From assembly GCA_963777045.1 (NCBI GenBank), contig CAVZPD010000009.1, positions 124,001 to 188,000 on the forward strand: a stretch of DNA of 64,000 nucleotides. The letters run 5' to 3'. The DNA is from JAPSGM01 sp963777045. Lineage in GTDB: Bacteria > Chloroflexota > Limnocylindria > QHBO01. A model generated the notes under the pieces. The model searched no databases. It worked only from the letters and a program-made list of their open reading frames with translations, and was not told the origin of the DNA. The position numbers were made by a program, and so were the translations under genes. Shown piece by piece: positions 1 through 8,285 of this stretch (positions are counted from its first letter, which is position 1; every line of letters begins with the position of its first letter).

Positions 1-1
1 G

Positions 2-1162
2 GACCTCTTCAGCTCGGATCCGCAGGAGCTGATGGCGCTGGCCGGCCTGGGAACGCACCTGCGATCGCTGGACAAGCGGACGCTGCACAACGTGGTGCGG
101 CTGCTCACCGGCAGTGCAGCCGACTTCCTGGACAACTACTTCGAATCGGATCTGCTGAAGGGGTACCTGGCGTCCTCGTCGATCATCGGCTCGAAGGTCG
201 GACCGCGTTCGCAGGGCTCCGGGCTGGTGCTCCTCTTCCACTCGCTGGGCGAGCACGACGGCGAGTTCGGCACGTGGGCCTTCCACAAGGGCGGCAACGG
301 CGGCTTCACGCAGGTGCTGGCGCGCGCGGCGGAGGCGTTCGGCGCCGAGATCCGCACCGATGCGCCGGTGGAGCGGGTGCTCACCCGGGATGGCGAGGCG
401 ACCGGGGTGGCGCTCGCCGACGGGACCGAGATCGCGGCTGGCGTGGTCGTCAGCGCCCTCGACCCGCGGCACACGTTCCTCGAGCTGGTCGATCCCCGGG
501 AGCTGCCGGACGACCTGGTCGAGGACATCGGCCGGTTGAAGTACCAGGGCGTCAGCTCGAAGGTGAACTTCGCGTTGGACGGACTGCCCAACCACCCGAA
601 GCTGGGAGCGACCCCGGACATCTATCGGGGCTTCATGAACATCGGTCCATCCATGGACTACCTGGAGCGTGCCTTCGACGACGCGAAGTACGGCTGGTAC
701 AGCGAGCACCCCTACATCGACTGCGCCATCCAGTCGACGATCGACCCCGACATGGCCCCGCCCGGCAAGCACGTGCTCTCCTGCTTCGTGCAGTACACGC
801 CCTACCAGCTGCGCGAGTCCGATTGGGATGCCGAGCGCCAGCCGATGGCCGATCGCGTGCAGGCCACGCTGGAGAGCTACTTCCCCGGCTTCGGGGACCT
901 GGTGCTGCAGCGCGAGGTGCAGACGCCGCTCGACATCGAGCGCACGGTGGGCCTGTCCGAGGGGAACATCTTCGCCGGCGAGTTCCTGGCGCCGCAGATG
1001 TACTTCTTCCGGCCAGCGCCGGGCTGGGCGCAGTACCGGACGCCGCTGCACGGCTACTACCAGTGCGGCTCGGGCACGCACCCCGGCGGCTGCGTGATGG
1101 GGGCGCCAGGACGCAACGCCGCGGAGCAGATCCTGAAGGACCGATCAACTTCCGGTTCCTAG
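2..1162 (+). CDS. FAD-dependent oxidoreductase, PYROXD2/phytoene desaturase-like (5' end outside window)
   Basis: The reading frame is open from base 2, so the N-terminal FAD-binding Rossmann part is missing; about 386 C-terminal residues remain. What is seen: a central substrate-domain stretch with FHKGGNGGFTQVLARA, a second FAD-contact region ending VVVSALDPRHTF, and the C-terminal signature GSGTHPGGCVMGAPGRNAA, which is characteristic of the PYROXD2/carotenoid-desaturase-like amine oxidase superfamily. Members are flavoproteins acting on hydrophobic or unsaturated substrates; the substrate here cannot be read from sequence. A short perfect inverted repeat (GCTCGGC/GCCGAGC, 1164-1178) follows the stop and could act as a weak terminator. 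Confidence 0.85.
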   Translation, partial: DLFSSDPQELMALAGLGTHLRSLDKRTLHNVVRLLTGSAADFLDNYFESDLLKGYLASSSIIGSKVGPRSQGSGLVLLFHSLGEHDGEFGTWAFHKGGNGGFTQVLARAAEAFGAEIRTDAPVERVLTRDGEATGVALADGTEIAAGVVVSALDPRHTFLELVDPRELPDDLVEDIGRLKYQGVSSKVNFALDGLPNHPKLGATPDIYRGFMNIGPSMDYLERAFDDAKYGWYSEHPYIDCAIQSTIDPDMAPPGKHVLSCFVQYTPYQLRESDWDAERQPMADRVQATLESYFPGFGDLVLQREVQTPLDIERTVGLSEGNIFAGEFLAPQMYFFRPAPGWAQYRTPLHGYYQCGSGTHPGGCVMGAPGRNAAEQILKDRSTSGS

Positions 1163-1280
1163 AGCTCGGCTGCCGAGCGTGCGACTGGGAAGCCCTTCGA
1201 CGTGCCGCCGCGAGAAGGCCATGCTTTCCGGTGCGCCGTTGCGGTAACCGCCAGGTGCGTGCAGGGGTGGACCGCCAGGA

Positions 1281-1343
1281 CCGATAGGTAGGGCAAATCG
1301 TCATCCGGCAGGCGATTGGGGCAACGAACCGACGGTCCATCGG
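1281..1343 (+). repeat. Half copy of the CCGATAG/CTATCGG structured element
   Basis: CCGATAGGT (1281-1289) is followed after exactly 45 bases by GTCCATCGG (1335-1343). Read as plus-strand RNA the two pair at eight of nine positions, two of them G-U. The next 52 bases carry a hairpin, GGCACC-GGGG-GGTGCC (1362-1377), at the same offset as the linker hairpins in the full copies at 18.4 kb and 49.9 kb. The expected third and fourth motifs (near 1396 and 1450) are not recognisable, so this is a degraded or half element. Confidence 0.45.
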
Positions 1344-1535
1344 GCAACGGTGAGCGTCACGGGCACCGGGGGGTGCCGTCCTGGCGTGGGGCTGCCCCAT
1401 GTAGCGGCGCAGTGATGCCAGCGCGGCTCTCGGGTGCCGCAGTGCCCGATGTAACAGGCGAGCGGGCGGTAGGCGCGCCTGGACCTCGTCGCGGATGAGG
1501 ATCAGCCGGTCTACCGGCCGCCGCCGGGACGCGTG

Positions 1536-1541
1536 TACCCT
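1536..1541 (+). promoter_or_regulatory. -10 box TACCCT, leaderless start
   Basis: TACCCT lies 7 bases before the ATG at 1549, placing the likely transcription start at or next to the start codon. No Shine-Dalgarno sequence precedes that ATG. It matches the TANNNT-(5-8)-(A/G)TG pattern seen at several other genes here. Confidence 0.5.
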
Positions 1542-1548
1542 CGTCGCC

Positions 1549-2538
1549 ATGCCGCGGAACGAGGAGCTGCGAGTCCAGGCGGGCGACGCGACGCTGGCCG
1601 GGACCCTCACCCTGCCGGATGCGCCACCGCCCGCCGATCGACGCGGCCGCTACCCGAACGTCCTGCTGCTGCCTTCGTGGCTGCCGCGCGACCGGGACGG
1701 GGCCCATGACCGCGTCCGCCACGCCGGCTGGTTCGCGCTTGCGGAGGATCCGGCCCCCGGCCTGCTTGCGCGCCTGGCGAACGCCCTGGCCGACCGCGGC
1801 GTTGCCAGCCTGCGCTGCGACCCACGCGGCTCGGCGCACTCCGACGGGGAGTGGCAGGCGGCCTCGCTCTTCGCCAGGATCGACGACGCGCGCGACATGC
1901 TGGCCGCCATGCGCTCCCAGCCGCGCCTGGACCTTCGGCGAACCGGCATCGTGGGCCACGGCGAGGGGGCGTCGGCCGCCCTCTCGGTGGCCATCGGCGA
2001 CCCGGCGCTGAGCGCCGTCATGCTGATCGGGGCACCTGCGCGTTCCCAGCGCGACGTCCTGCGCCGCGGAGTCTCCGCACGTGCGCAGACCGGCACCGAC
2101 CTGCAGCACGCGATCGTGGCAGCGCTCGACTGGTGGTCCGAGGAGATGCTCGAACGCGCGGAGCGGCGCGAGGCATCGGTGGAAATATGGGGGCCGGGAG
2201 GAGAGCCGCTGACGGTTGGGCTCGCCGGCCTGGAGCAGGCCATCCACACCCCCAACCTGGCGCTTGCGACGATGCTCCATCGCACCGTGATCCTCGTCCA
2301 CGGCGCATCGGACGCCTGGGTCTCGCCCGACGAGATGGAGCTGCTGGCGGCCACGCTGGGCGCGGCCGGCAACGAGCCTGTCGTGCGACGGCTGGACCGC
2401 GTAGGCCACGACCTCGCCGAGGCGGACGATGCGACGATCGGTGCCCTCGCGGGTGACCTCGCCACGCGCCTCGAACCGCGTGGGCTGCCGCCGGTCCTGC
2501 TTGCCCTGGAGGAGATGGACGCGGCGGACATGCAGTGA
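1549..2538 (+). CDS. Alpha/beta hydrolase-fold protein without the nucleophile serine
   Basis: 329 residues with an alpha/beta-hydrolase layout: the strand and turn CDPRGSAHSDGEW, the nucleophile-elbow position GIVGHGEGASAALS, a late acid loop VHGASDAWVSP (Asp255) and a C-terminal GHDLAEA (His287). The elbow reads G-H-G-E-G: the residue normally Ser in GHSEG is Gly138, so the classical charge-relay hydrolase is probably inactive or altered. Acid and base positions are retained. The start at 1549 is chosen because a TACCCT -10 box ends 7 bases upstream; an in-frame ATG at 1495 would lie before that promoter. Substrate unknown. The peroxiredoxin gene follows after 27 bases but has its own promoter. 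Confidence 0.75.
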   Translation: MPRNEELRVQAGDATLAGTLTLPDAPPPADRRGRYPNVLLLPSWLPRDRDGAHDRVRHAGWFALAEDPAPGLLARLANALADRGVASLRCDPRGSAHSDGEWQAASLFARIDDARDMLAAMRSQPRLDLRRTGIVGHGEGASAALSVAIGDPALSAVMLIGAPARSQRDVLRRGVSARAQTGTDLQHAIVAALDWWSEEMLERAERREASVEIWGPGGEPLTVGLAGLEQAIHTPNLALATMLHRTVILVHGASDAWVSPDEMELLAATLGAAGNEPVVRRLDRVGHDLAEADDATIGALAGDLATRLEPRGLPPVLLALEEMDAADMQ

Positions 2539-2552
2539 TCAGGCTCGACCGC

Positions 2553-2558
2553 TAGCAT
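2553..2558 (+). promoter_or_regulatory. -10 box TAGCAT, leaderless start
   Basis: TAGCAT overlaps the in-frame ATG at 2557 and lies 7 bases before the ATG at 2566. The first ATG would be inside the promoter, so 2566 is the likely start and the mRNA probably has no leader. Confidence 0.55.
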
Positions 2559-2565
2559 GCTGGAG

Positions 2566-3027
2566 ATGAAGCCGAATCCCGGCGACCTCGCCCCCGACTT
2601 CTCGCTCACCGCCGACGACGGCAGCGGCGTGAGCCGCGAGGGCCTGCTGGGCAAGCGCTACGTGCTCTACTTCTACCCGAAGGACGACACTCCGGGGTGT
2701 ACCGCCCAGGCCTGCAACATGCGCGACGAGTTCGAGCGCGTGACCTCGCGGGGCCTCGAGGTCTTCGGCGTCTCGCCCGATTCGGTCGCGAGCCACGTCA
2801 AGTTCAAGGAGAAGTACGAATTGCCGTATCCCCTGCTCTCCGACGAGGGGCACGCGGCCGCCGATGCCTACGGCGTCTGGGTCGAGAAGCAGTTCCGTGG
2901 CCGTCGCTACATGGGCGTCGAGCGTTCGAGCTTCATCATCGGCGCCGACGGTCGCGTCGAGCACACGCTCGAGCGAGTCAAGCCGGCGGAGCACGTCGAC
3001 CTGCTGCTGGAGGCCATGGGCGAATGA
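2566..3027 (+). CDS. bcp: Thioredoxin-dependent peroxiredoxin, Bcp/PrxQ type
   Basis: 153-residue cytoplasmic peroxidase that reduces hydrogen and alkyl hydroperoxides with electrons from thioredoxin. The motif DDTPGCTAQACNMRD carries the peroxidatic Cys45 and, five residues on, the resolving Cys50, the spacing typical of atypical two-Cys Bcp/PrxQ proteins. The thioredoxin-like core continues through VFGVSPDS and ends with FIIGADGRVEH. The start at 2566 is set by the TAGCAT box just upstream. Its stop overlaps the start of the next small gene (ATGA), so at least one small membrane protein is translationally coupled. Confidence 0.93.
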   Translation: MKPNPGDLAPDFSLTADDGSGVSREGLLGKRYVLYFYPKDDTPGCTAQACNMRDEFERVTSRGLEVFGVSPDSVASHVKFKEKYELPYPLLSDEGHAAADAYGVWVEKQFRGRRYMGVERSSFIIGADGRVEHTLERVKPAEHVDLLLEAMGE

Positions 3028-3140
3028 GCGCAACGTCGCGCGACCCACAACCGACGCTGCTGGTGGCGGCCGCCGTCACCATCGTGCTGCTGGCGGTCAT
3101 CGGGATGGTGCTGGCCTTCGCCTGGGTGCTGACCCGATGA
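3024..3140 (+). CDS. 38-residue single-span membrane protein
   Basis: Starts at the ATG that overlaps the Bcp stop (ATGA) and ends at a TGA overlapping the next start. The product is a short polar N-terminus (MSATSRDPQPT) followed by one hydrophobic helix (LLVAAAVTIVLLAVIGMVL) and a WVLTR tail. Double stop/start overlap with both neighbours is the main support that it is translated. No family recognised. Confidence 0.6.
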   Translation: MSATSRDPQPTLLVAAAVTIVLLAVIGMVLAFAWVLTR

Positions 3141-3283
3141 TCTGGATCCTGACCGCCATCACCCTGATCGCCTGGTTCATCGGCCTGATCCTCGCCTGGG
3201 GACCGCTGGTGAACCTGCTGCTGGTGGTGGCGGCGGTGCTGCTGGTGGTGCAGCTGATCAACGAGCAGAAGGCGACCGAGTAG
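3137..3283 (+). CDS. 48-residue membrane protein, lmo0937/DUF5670-like
   Basis: Two hydrophobic stretches separated by WGPLVN, starting MIWILTAITLIAWF and ending QLINEQKATE. Size, the M-(I/L)-W start and two-helix hairpin layout match the lmo0937/DUF5670 family of tiny membrane proteins of unknown role. It overlaps the preceding stop by ATGA. The gene at 3342 is a close paralogue, so this is a tandem duplication. Confidence 0.65.
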   Translation: MIWILTAITLIAWFIGLILAWGPLVNLLLVVAAVLLVVQLINEQKATE

Positions 3284-3341
3284 CCGCACGCTCGGCGGTC
3301 AGGCACGCCCCTTGCTCAGCTGCACGGGCAGGAGGTCGCAC

Positions 3342-3491
3342 ATGCTCTGGACCCTGATCGTCATCCTCGTCGTCATCTGGCTGGTCGCGACGATTCTCAG
3401 CTGGACGCTGGGTGGCCTGATCCACCTGCTGCTGGTGATCGCCGCAATCGTGCTCATCTACAACCTGCTGGCAGGTCGAAGGACCACCTGA
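3342..3491 (+). CDS. 49-residue membrane protein, lmo0937/DUF5670 family
   Basis: MLWTLIVILVVIWLVATILS, then GGLIHLLLVIAAIVLIYNLL and a basic RR tail: the lmo0937-family pattern of two short helices joined by a Gly-Gly turn. A good Shine-Dalgarno sequence (AGGAGGT, about 3330) precedes the ATG, unlike most genes here, so it is expressed from a leadered transcript. A strong hairpin terminator follows. Function unknown; members often appear in stress-related contexts. Confidence 0.75.
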   Translation: MLWTLIVILVVIWLVATILSWTLGGLIHLLLVIAAIVLIYNLLAGRRTT

Positions 3492-3526
3492 CCCTCTGCC
3501 CGCCGGCAGAATCCGCACCGAAAATA

Positions 3527-3553
3527 ACGACCGCCGGACCCTCCGGCGGTCGT
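3527..3553 (+). terminator. Intrinsic terminator after the bcp/small membrane gene group
   Basis: Perfect 12-bp inverted repeat ACGACCGCCGGA / TCCGGCGGTCGT with a 3-base loop, followed by TT and preceded by an A-rich run. There is no long U tract, but the stem is strong. Confidence 0.8.
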
Positions 3554-3584
3554 TTCACGACGTCCTAGCTGTCACAACCTTGGG

Positions 3585-3590
3585 TAGGCT
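3585..3590 (+). promoter_or_regulatory. -10 box TAGGCT, leaderless GTG start
   Basis: TAGGCT ends 8 bases before the GTG at 3599, just after the terminator at 3527-3553. It favours GTG 3599 over the in-frame TTG at 3590, which overlaps the box. Confidence 0.5.
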
Positions 3591-3598
3591 TGGGCACC

Positions 3599-4693
3599 GT
3601 GAAGCTGCTCCTCTTCGCCGACCTGCACCTCGACGCCCCGTTCGCGTGGGCTTCGCCCGCCGCGGCGCGCGCCCGGAGGCGCAACCGTCGTGAGACGCTG
3701 ACCCGCATCCTGTCGCTGGCGGAGGAGGAGGGCGTTGATGCCGTGCTCTCCGCAGGCGACCTGTTCGAGCACGACCGCGTCAGTCCCGATACGGTCGAGT
3801 TCCTGCGATCGAGCTTCGCGCGGACCACGCGACCCATCTACCTGGCCCCCGGCAACCATGACTGGCTCTCGCCCCGCAGCCCCTACGAGCTCGTCGACTG
3901 GTCGCCGAACGTCCACGTCTTCACCGATGACCGCCTTACCCCGGTCTCCCTGGCGGACGGGCTGACGCTGTGGGGCGCCGCGCACCGGGCACCCGCCAAT
4001 ACCGATGGATTCTTCGCCGGGTTCCGCCCCGACCGGGACGGCGTCCACCTCGCCCTGGCGCACGCCTCCGAGCGGAGCCTGCTCGGCTGGCAGGAAGCCG
4101 GGAAGCAGCCCCATGCCCCCTTCGATGCCGGCGAGCTCGTCGAGGCCGGGCTGGCGCATGCCTTCCTCGGGCACTACCACCTGCCGCGCGACGCGGAGCG
4201 CCACACCTACCCCGGGAACCCGGATCCGCTCGAGTTCGGCGAGGAGGGGGAGCGCGGCGCTGTCCTGGCCACGATCGGGGGCGACGGCTCGATCATGCGC
4301 GAGCGCCGGCCGGTGGCCGTCAGCGAGGTCCACGACCTGACCGTCTCGCTGGACGAAGCCGCCCACGAGGACGACGTGCGCGATGCCGTGGCCGCAGCCC
4401 TGCAGGGGCTGGCCGGCTGCGTTCGCGTGACGTTGGAAGGCGAGGTCGGCCCGGCTGTCCGAGTTGACGTTCGGGAGCTGCAGCGGCTGGGCGACGCGCT
4501 GGATGGCCTGGTGGTGCGGACCGGCCAGCTGACGGTGGCCTACGACCTCGACGCCATCCGATCGGAGCAGACGGTGCGCGGCCAGTTCGTGCGTGACGCC
4601 CACGAGACCATCGCGGATGACGACGAACGGCGGCGAGTCGTGCTGACCGGTCTGCGTGCCCTCGAGGGCCGCAGCGACCTGGAGGTCGCCTAG
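3599..4693 (+). CDS. Metallophosphoesterase, YhaO/SbcD/Mre11-like nuclease subunit
   Basis: 364 residues with the calcineurin-like phosphoesterase motifs in order: DLHLD (8-12), GDLF (53-56), GNHD (85-88), HAS (155-157) and GHYH (191-194), which form the two-metal site. The C-terminal third is divergent, as in YhaO-type partners of SMC-like ATPases. The next gene, two bases downstream, encodes the matching ATPase, so the pair probably forms a DNA end-processing or DNA-repair complex analogous to SbcCD/Mre11-Rad50. The GTG start is set by the TAGGCT box. Confidence 0.88.
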   Translation: MKLLLFADLHLDAPFAWASPAAARARRRNRRETLTRILSLAEEEGVDAVLSAGDLFEHDRVSPDTVEFLRSSFARTTRPIYLAPGNHDWLSPRSPYELVDWSPNVHVFTDDRLTPVSLADGLTLWGAAHRAPANTDGFFAGFRPDRDGVHLALAHASERSLLGWQEAGKQPHAPFDAGELVEAGLAHAFLGHYHLPRDAERHTYPGNPDPLEFGEEGERGAVLATIGGDGSIMRERRPVAVSEVHDLTVSLDEAAHEDDVRDAVAAALQGLAGCVRVTLEGEVGPAVRVDVRELQRLGDALDGLVVRTGQLTVAYDLDAIRSEQTVRGQFVRDAHETIADDDERRRVVLTGLRALEGRSDLEVA

Positions 4694-4695
4694 CC

Positions 4696-7512
4696 GTGCG
4701 CATCGACCGTGTCGTGGCGCGTGCCTTCGGCCCCTTCCATGGCGAGGAGCTGAAGCTGGCGCCTGGCATGACCGTGGTCGCCGGTCCCAACGAGGCCGGG
4801 AAGTCGAGCTGGCACGCGGCCCTGCGCCTGGCGCTGACCGGCCTCCGGCGCGGAAAGGGCCCGGGAACCGCGATCGAGCGACAGCTTGCGGAGCGGCATC
4901 GGCCCTGGGACGAACCCGACAGGTGGGAGGTCGAGGCGCGCCTGGAGCTGGCCGACGGCCGTACCATCGAGATCCGGCAGGATCTGCTGGGGAAGGTCGA
5001 CTGCCGTGCCATCGACACGGTCCTGGGACGCGACGTCTCCGACGAGATCCTGGACGGCACGCCCGATGCATCGCGCTGGCTCGGCCTCACCCGCGACGCG
5101 TTCGCGGCCACGGTGTCTGTCAGCCAGGCGCAGATCATGGCGGTCACCGACGCGGCCGACGAGCTGCAGGAGCAGATGCAGCGCGCGGCTGCCACGCGCG
5201 GAACGGATGGAACCGCGGCCGAGGCGATCGACCGTCTCGAGCAGTTCCGTCGTGACGCGGTCGGAGTCGACAGGGTCGGGGCGCGCGGTCCGTTGCGCAC
5301 CACCAAGGATCGTCTCGTGGCACTCGAGGCGCGCCAGGCCGAGATCCGCCGCCAACACGAGGAGTACCTGGAGCGATCCGCGGCCATCGAGAGCGCGGAT
5401 GAGCAGGTGGCGCAGGCACGTCGCCGGGTGCTCGGCATCGAGACCGAGCTTGCGATCGCCCGTTCCATCGAAACGCGATCCCGCTTCGAGCAGGCGGCAG
5501 CCCTCGCCGCACGTCACCCGCAGCCGCCCCAGGCGCTGACCACTCGCGACGCGCTGGCGGACGAGGTGGCGGCCGCGCTCGACGCCTGGACCTCGCGCCC
5601 CGAGCCGGTCGAGCTCTCGGGTCCGAGCGCGGAAGAGCTCCAGGCAGAGGTCGATGCACTGCCCGGCGTGCCGGAGGGCGACCTGGAGGTGCACCCATCG
5701 GTCCACGAGGCGCGACGCGGCCTCGACATGGCGGAGGCGGCACTCGCCGCCCTCGTTGATCAGCCGGCCGAGTCCGGCGCGGGCCTGCCGCCAGTCTCGG
5801 AAGACCGCGTTCGCGAGCTGGCTCGGCGCCTGCGGATGCCGCAGCTCCCCGGAGCCGCGGGGCTGGAAGCGGAGCTTGCGGCTGCCCGGCAGGCAGCGGC
5901 GGGCGCAGCCTCGAGCCTGCAGTGGCCAGCCGCTGGCGCAGGCGGCCTGGCCGCGATCGGCGGGCTCGCGCTGCTGGCCGTCGGCCTCCCGCTGCCGGGG
6001 GCGCTCCTGCTCGTGGTGGCGGCCATGGTCGCCGGCCTCGCGTGGCGGTCCGGCAGTGGTGCCCGCCAGGCGGTGGGCCGCGCCGCGCGCGCCGAGGCTG
6101 CGCTGGCGCCCTACCGCGCCGCTCGCGAGGCCGCGGAGCACGATCGCGTTGCCGCCGTGGCGGAGGCGGAGCGGCTGGGATTGCCCACTGGCTCGACGGC
6201 GCTGGACGAGCTGGCCGACCGCCTCGGAGATGCTGCCGCTTCACGCCGCATGGCCGACGAGCGCGGCGCCCGCATCGCCTCCCTCGAGGCCCGTCGGGAC
6301 ACCGCCAGCGCGGCCCTCTCGTCGGTGCTGGCCGAGCGGGGTGCGGGAGGAGGAGCGGAGCCGCGCGCCGCGCTGCATGGCTACGAAGTCGCCTGCCGCG
6401 AGCGAGCCGCGCAGGCTGCCGCGGGTGCTCGTCGCGAGCCGCTGAGCCGGCAGATCGAGGCGCGCAGGTCGGCAGAGCGTTCGGCTGCCGCCGCACTCGC
6501 CGCCGCACTCGCCGCCGAGCAGCGGCTGACGGCGGCGGCGAAGCTCGCCGGACTGCCCGATGAATCCTCGCCGGATCCGGTCGCCGAGAGCCTGCGCTCG
6601 TGGCAGCGACAGCGCGCGGCGCGCCTGCAGCAGAACGAGGCGGCGATCGGCGAGTGGCAGCGGCTGCAGGCCCTGCTCGACGGGCGCAGCCTGGCGGACC
6701 TCGAAGCGCTGGCCACGGAGGCGGAGCGGACCGCGACGGAGCTCACGCACGAGTTAGGGGAGCGGCCGCGTTCTGTGGCTTCGCTCGGGCTCCCGGAGCT
6801 GGAGGCACGACTCGGCGTGGCACGACGGGCCCTGATGGCGGCGAGCAGCGAAGCGGACGCCCTCCGCGGAAACCTGGCGGCGCGACGCGAGTCGCTGCCC
6901 GACGTTGCCGAGGCTGAGGAGGCGACGGCGTCGGCACGAGCGGAGCTCGATCGCATCCACGCGCTCGCCGCCACGCTCGACACCGCCCTCGGCCTGCTGC
7001 GCTCCGCCGAGGAGCGCGTGCATCGCAGTCTCGCGCCGATCCTGGCCACCTCCATCGGGCGCTGGCTCCCCGCCGTCAGCGCCGGTGCGTACCAGGAGGT
7101 CAGCGTCGACCCGGCCGACCTGTCGGTGCGCGTCAAGGAGTCCTCGACCGGGAAGTGGCGCGCGGCGCGGCTCCTCTCCGAGGGGACTCGCGAGCAGATC
7201 TACCTGCTCCTGCGGGTGGCCATGGCCGAACACCTCGTCGTCAACGGTGAGGTCGCGCCGCTCCTGCTTGACGAGGTCACGGTGCAGTCGGACATGGAGC
7301 GCAAGCGACAGCTGCTCGCCGTCCTGCACGCGCTCAGCGCGGAGCGCCAGGTGGTGATCTTCAGCCACGACGACGACGTCCTCTCCTGGGCCGACGTGCA
7401 CCTGGACACGGCTCGCGACGCTGTCGTCCGACTGGTTCGTGCGACGTCGGCACCGCGTCCGATCAGCGTTGGGGTCGACTCCCACTCCGTGGCGGCCAAC
7501 CTGGCTCACTGA
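4696..7512 (+). CDS. AAA/SMC-like ATPase, YhaN/SbcC type with a membrane segment
   Basis: 938 residues. Walker A GPNEAGKS at 30-37; long Ala/Glu/Arg-rich coiled-coil arms; a hydrophobic pair of helices around residues 413-450 (AIGGLALLAVGLPLPGALL) at the hinge position; then the C-terminal ATPase half with LLSEGTREQIYLLLRVAM (about 826) and Walker B PLLLDEVTVQSD. The hinge membrane hairpin and the signature sequence are typical of YhaN rather than SbcC. GTG start two bases after the YhaO-like gene. Expected role: ATP-driven DNA binding, probably at the membrane, as partner of that nuclease. Confidence 0.87.
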   Translation: MRIDRVVARAFGPFHGEELKLAPGMTVVAGPNEAGKSSWHAALRLALTGLRRGKGPGTAIERQLAERHRPWDEPDRWEVEARLELADGRTIEIRQDLLGKVDCRAIDTVLGRDVSDEILDGTPDASRWLGLTRDAFAATVSVSQAQIMAVTDAADELQEQMQRAAATRGTDGTAAEAIDRLEQFRRDAVGVDRVGARGPLRTTKDRLVALEARQAEIRRQHEEYLERSAAIESADEQVAQARRRVLGIETELAIARSIETRSRFEQAAALAARHPQPPQALTTRDALADEVAAALDAWTSRPEPVELSGPSAEELQAEVDALPGVPEGDLEVHPSVHEARRGLDMAEAALAALVDQPAESGAGLPPVSEDRVRELARRLRMPQLPGAAGLEAELAAARQAAAGAASSLQWPAAGAGGLAAIGGLALLAVGLPLPGALLLVVAAMVAGLAWRSGSGARQAVGRAARAEAALAPYRAAREAAEHDRVAAVAEAERLGLPTGSTALDELADRLGDAAASRRMADERGARIASLEARRDTASAALSSVLAERGAGGGAEPRAALHGYEVACRERAAQAAAGARREPLSRQIEARRSAERSAAAALAAALAAEQRLTAAAKLAGLPDESSPDPVAESLRSWQRQRAARLQQNEAAIGEWQRLQALLDGRSLADLEALATEAERTATELTHELGERPRSVASLGLPELEARLGVARRALMAASSEADALRGNLAARRESLPDVAEAEEATASARAELDRIHALAATLDTALGLLRSAEERVHRSLAPILATSIGRWLPAVSAGAYQEVSVDPADLSVRVKESSTGKWRAARLLSEGTREQIYLLLRVAMAEHLVVNGEVAPLLLDEVTVQSDMERKRQLLAVLHALSAERQVVIFSHDDDVLSWADVHLDTARDAVVRLVRATSAPRPISVGVDSHSVAANLAH

Positions 7513-7543
7513 TCGGTGGGGAACGTGGCGAAGGCCCGTCCGC

Positions 7544-7549
7544 TAGGAT
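7544..7549 (+). promoter_or_regulatory. -10 box TAGGAT
   Basis: TAGGAT lies 16 bases before the ATG at 7566, which predicts a leader of fewer than 10 bases and no room for a Shine-Dalgarno sequence. Confidence 0.4.
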
Positions 7550-7565
7550 TGCGCCGAGCCGCACG

Positions 7566-8285
7566 ATGCCCAACGATCGTCTCCCGACCCCCGAACGCGT
7601 CCTGGTCGTGGCCGCGCACCCGGACGACATCGAGTTCGGAGCCGCGGGCACGGTCGCGCGCTGGGTGGACGAAGGGGCGGAGGTGCGCTACCTGGTGATG
7701 ACGCGGGGCGACAAGGGAAGCGATGATCCGGCGACCGATCCGGACCTCCTGGGCCAGCTCCGCGAGCGCGAGCAGCGAGCGGCGGCCGCGGAGATCGGCG
7801 TGGCCGGCGTCGATTTCCTGGACGAGCCGGACGGCCAGATGGAACCGAGCCTGCGGCTCCGCGAGCGGGTCACCTACGCGATCCGAGCCCTTAGGCCGGA
7901 AGTGGTCATGACCCACGATCCGACCGTCCTCTTCGTGAACAACGAGTGGGTCAACCACCCAGATCATCGGGCCGTGGGCGAGGTGACCGTCGACGCCGTC
8001 TTTCCCACCGCGCGCGATCCGCTCAACTTTCGCGCGCATCTTGACCAGGGGCTGCAGCCCTGGAAGGTCGCGGAGCTCTTCCTGTGGAGCACCAACGAAG
8101 CGAACCAGATCGTCGACATCGGTGACTGGATCGAGCGCAAGCTGGATGCTCTGGCCCACCACGGCAGCCAGTTCCACGACTTTCCCGAGACGGCAAAGTG
8201 GCTGCGGCGCCGGGCGGAAGAGCTCGGGGAGCGCACCGGCTACCGGGCCGCCGAAGGTTTCCGCCGCGTGATGCTGGCCAGATGA
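7566..8285 (+). CDS. PIG-L family N-acetylglucosaminyl deacetylase-like (LmbE)
   Basis: 239 residues with the PIG-L/LmbE zinc motif AHPDD (17-21) and the later HPDH (131-134) that supplies the third ligand. The family removes acetyl groups from GlcNAc-type sugars (MshB, BshB, GlcNAc-PI deacetylase). Mycothiol or bacillithiol synthesis genes are not visible nearby, so the substrate is open; a small-molecule thiol or cell-envelope precursor is possible. Its stop overlaps the start of the penicillin-binding protein gene, which hints at an envelope context. Confidence 0.87.
   Translation: MPNDRLPTPERVLVVAAHPDDIEFGAAGTVARWVDEGAEVRYLVMTRGDKGSDDPATDPDLLGQLREREQRAAAAEIGVAGVDFLDEPDGQMEPSLRLRERVTYAIRALRPEVVMTHDPTVLFVNNEWVNHPDHRAVGEVTVDAVFPTARDPLNFRAHLDQGLQPWKVAELFLWSTNEANQIVDIGDWIERKLDALAHHGSQFHDFPETAKWLRRRAEELGERTGYRAAEGFRRVMLAR

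Larger units (their letters stand above)
1163..1548. other. 386-bp intergenic region
   Basis: No convincing gene on either strand. It holds a hairpin directly after the upstream stop (1164-1178), a half copy of the intergenic structured element described separately (1281-1343, with the linked hairpin GGCACC/GGTGCC at 1362-1377), and the -10 box of the next gene (1536-1541). Minus-strand codons around 1357-1510 look weakly protein-like but lack a start and a recognisable family, so I do not call a gene. Confidence 0.6.

Noticed and set aside
628..636. ATCTATCGG, an exact match to the element motif
   Set aside because: It lies inside the oxidoreductase reading frame (Ile-Tyr-Arg codons) with no partner motif at 45 or 52 bases, so it is chance.
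1357..1510. Minus-strand gene remnant in the first intergenic region
   Set aside because: Some codons look protein-like but no start, no conserved motif and overlapping hairpins of the repeat element make a gene call unsupported.
2557..2559. ATG 2557 as start of bcp
   Set aside because: It is part of the TAGCAT -10 box; the ATG at 2566 has the correct spacing and keeps the family N-terminus.
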